DNA of 5,970 nucleotides from Patescibacteria group bacterium (GTDB lineage Bacteria > Patescibacteriota > Gracilibacteria > UM-FILTER-43-11): contig JAJDCE010000042.1 in the NCBI GenBank assembly GCA_029260985.1, positions 1-5,970 on the forward strand, written 5' to 3'. Positions 4,912 to 5,970 of the stretch are shown here, piece after piece. Numbering within the stretch: the first letter of the stretch is position 1; each line of letters begins with the position of its first letter. The position numbers and the translations under genes were made by a program. The notes under the pieces were generated by a model. The model was not told the DNA's origin. It was given only the letters and a program-made list of their open reading frames with translations, and ran no database searches.

Positions 4912-5094
4912 CTGCCCCATATGAGAAACGCGCGAAAAACGCAAGTCTCGTGCCATGACGCACTGCATTACGTCCCATTTCAGTCTCACCTCGTCTCGCC
5001 GTAAGTCTATATCTGACAAGTACTTAGGTATTATTCGTCTCAAATACGACCCACCCGTGAAACGAACAAAACACTCAAATCGCCGAAGGCAAAG

Positions 5095-5970
5095 GAGTTA
5101 GGTGCCCTCCAACCCAATGTCACGTCCCTTGCTATAGGTTCACTGTCCTACCCACGACGGGTTAAGGACACAGTAGGGTCTACTAGGTTGCTTGTGGGAA
5201 AGAACGGTTCTTTCCTCGTGTTTCCTTTTGGAAAACCTACACAACGGTTAGGGGTTTGCTTACGGGTTGCGTCCTATTCCAAGTCGGTTGAGCCGTATCT
5301 GAAACGGTGAGACTCTTTTGAGACGTAAAGACGCCATTTGGCGACACTAACAACCGAAGGCAAACGACTTGGGACTGGCATAACACTCGCATAAGCTAAT
5401 TCCAGCACAAAGGGCGGCAAAACCGACTAAAAACTAACACCCGAAAGGGCGCGGAACACTTAGTTCTGAATCCGCGTAACAATCAACAAAAGAACAACAT
5501 ACTTAAATCGTAAGCGATTTATTCTCGCAAGCTGCGACTCCCGCAAAATCAGGGGTTGATTAAAGCTAACAGGGAGCCACGATAGCGTTGTCTTTGACAA
5601 TGCTCGCTCTGAGGATTGCACGGATTAACGTGCGAGGATTAGCTCTAGCCTAAGGAATAGGTGTAGTGCGGTGTTTGTTGGCGGTAGTAAGTTACCAAGT
5701 CTCAACGTAAGTCGTTTAATTAGTCTCTAGTAGGACTGACTAAATGGCGGAAACGTGAGGGGAAAGCTAATAAATCAACAAGGGGATAGGTTTCCTCAGC
5801 CGTTACGTGACTATTGTTCTTGATAGCATAGCGAGTAAAGCTATAGCTTTTATCTGCCGGTAAAACCGGTTGGCGTAAGAGACAAAAATGGGTGGGACCA
5901 TTAAAAATCCTAATCTTATCCGGTTGGAGCTAAGGCCCCATATGACACCGAAAGGTATTGTATGGGGCCT
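5095..5970 (+). ncRNA. Large structured non-coding RNA candidate (GOLLD/ROOL-like size and setting)
   Basis: No frame is usable: all three stop codons are scattered in every + frame. A perfect 8-bp long-range helix, CTCCAACC (5107-5114) with GGTTGGAG (5922-5929), closes the domain. Inside are many local stems: 5144-5153/5159-5170; TAGGTT 5184-5189 with AACCTA 5234-5239, enclosing GGAAAGAA/TTCTTTCC (5197-5215) and TTTCC/GGAAA (5221-5234); CCAAGTCG 5279-5286 with CGACTTGG 5365-5372, enclosing CGCC/GGCG (5332-5343); CCC-GAAA-GGG (5440-5449); CGCGGA/TCCGCG (5450-5476); AAATCG-TAAG-CGATTT (5505-5520); CTCCC/GGGAG (5538-5576) enclosing AATCA/TGATT; GCGTTGTC/GACAATGC (5585-5603); GCACG/CGTGC (5618-5633); TTAGTC/GACTAA (5720-5743); CCGGT/ACCGG (5857-5869). 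GNRA loops and A-rich joints fix the + strand. Exact ends are uncertain. Confidence 0.72.
5933..5970 (+). terminator. Strong hairpin after the RNA's closing helix, possible terminator
   Basis: AGGCCCCATA (5933-5942) pairs perfectly with TATGGGGCCT (5961-5970); the stem continues with wobble pairs and one mismatch to ACC-GAAA-GGT (5947-5956). It lies three bases after the long-range helix. If a T-run follows beyond the window it is an intrinsic terminator for the RNA; without one it is the RNA's 3' terminal domain. The window ends exactly at the stem, so this cannot be settled here. Confidence 0.5.

Larger units (their letters stand above)
2720..5064. repeat. Dispersed 11-bp-phased GRNAC repeat field
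   Basis: A degenerate two-box motif, GRNAC-GCWAAY-GRNAC, with box starts 11 bp apart. Plus-orientation sites (first/second box): 4080/4091, 4101/4112, 4141/4152, 4190/4201, 4289/4300, 4317/4328, 4367/4378, 4394/4405, 4444/4455, 4537/4548, 4578/4589, 4644/4655, 4685/4696, 4731/4742, 4781/4792, 4818/4829, 4869/4880, 4925/4936. Reverse-orientation runs (GTNYC boxes): 3008/3019, 3074/3085/3096, 3172/3183/3194, 3436/3447/3458, 4216/4227, 4972/4983, 5037/5048. Sites also lie inside the gene at 3554-4039 (3736/3747; 3883/3894/3905; 3934/3945). Box and core bases vary, so it is not a simple duplication; the 11-bp period is about one helical turn, which suggests protein binding on one DNA face. What binds is unknown. 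Confidence 0.8.
4040..5094. other. Gene-free repeat region
   Basis: About 1.05 kb without a credible gene. Short frames exist (for example 4315-4518 and 4587-4706), but they lack ribosome sites and are built from the repeats. The stretch holds most of the two-box GRNAC sites, roughly one every 40-50 bp, the 27-bp composite repeats (4317-4420), a 10-bp inverted repeat (4750-4779), a 15-mer CATGACACGCTAATG present twice (4815-4829, 4866-4880), and an AAAACGG/CCGTTTT stem (4888-4911). Sequence between sites is not repeated and looks AT-rich. The content suggests a DNA-level or RNA-level function, not coding. Confidence 0.65.

Noticed and set aside
2720..5064. CRISPR array
   Set aside because: Repeat units are short (11-16 bp), degenerate, in both orientations and irregularly spaced, without constant 25-40-bp spacers; no cas gene.
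5286..5315. Group II intron domain V, suggested by GAGCCGTAT (5290-5298)
   Set aside because: The complementary 3' half of domain V (ACGTACGGTTC-type) is absent; the bases pair locally in another way and no reverse transcriptase is encoded.
5735..5750. Group I intron R element, suggested by GACTGACTAAATGGCGG
   Set aside because: GACTAA pairs with TTAGTC (5720-5725) as a local hairpin and no matching S element (ATAGTC-type) follows.
5095..5970. Protein gene in an altered genetic code
   Set aside because: TAA, TAG and TGA all occur repeatedly in the reading frame that I translated through the region, so reassigning one stop codon does not open it.

Overview
The window looks like part of a bacteriophage or phage-like element with a bacterial host. 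The evidence is many tiny overlapping genes, small proteins of phage-type families, and two good sigma70-type promoters. There is no capsid, terminase, integrase or replication gene here, so the element type and host stay open.

Left part (1-2542), visibly AT-rich. A partial leftward gene (320 to beyond base 1) and a rightward operon diverge from a shared control region (321-580) with a promoter on each strand. The operon has seven genes (581-2542) that are nearly all start/stop overlapped: a 68-residue phage-type protein, a 45-residue four-CxxC protein, a two-helix membrane protein, a 181-residue protein of a common phage family (WLQGFFEL start), a 37-residue peptide, a 64-residue single-helix membrane protein, and a 167-residue protein with a Cys cluster. 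Most have no assignable function.

Middle part (about 2543-5064), higher in GC and different in texture. It holds two genes that I believe: a 69-residue protein made essentially of one DnaJ-type zinc finger (two CxxCxGxG motifs), and a 161-residue unknown. The rest is gene-free. Throughout this part runs a degenerate motif: GRNAC pentamers (or the reverse complement GTNYC) spaced 11 bp apart, typically GRNAC-GCWAAY-GRNAC. I count about 18 two-box sites between 4080 and 4940 and further runs on both orientations elsewhere, including inside the 161-residue gene. In two copies the motif core carries the Shine-Dalgarno sequence of the two genes. A tRNA-like three-way junction with a perfect T-loop (TTCAATT) lies just before the first of them.

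Right part (about 5095-5970) has no credible reading frame and is dense in hairpins, including GNRA-capped ones. An 8-bp perfect long-range helix (5107-5114 with 5922-5929) brings the ends of an ~820-nt stretch together, followed at once by a strong GC-rich hairpin at the window edge. I read this as a large ornate structured non-coding RNA on the + strand. Its size and phage context recall the GOLLD and ROOL classes, but I cannot test membership. The giant RNA candidate beside a ~2.3-kb helically phased repeat field is the most unusual content of the window.
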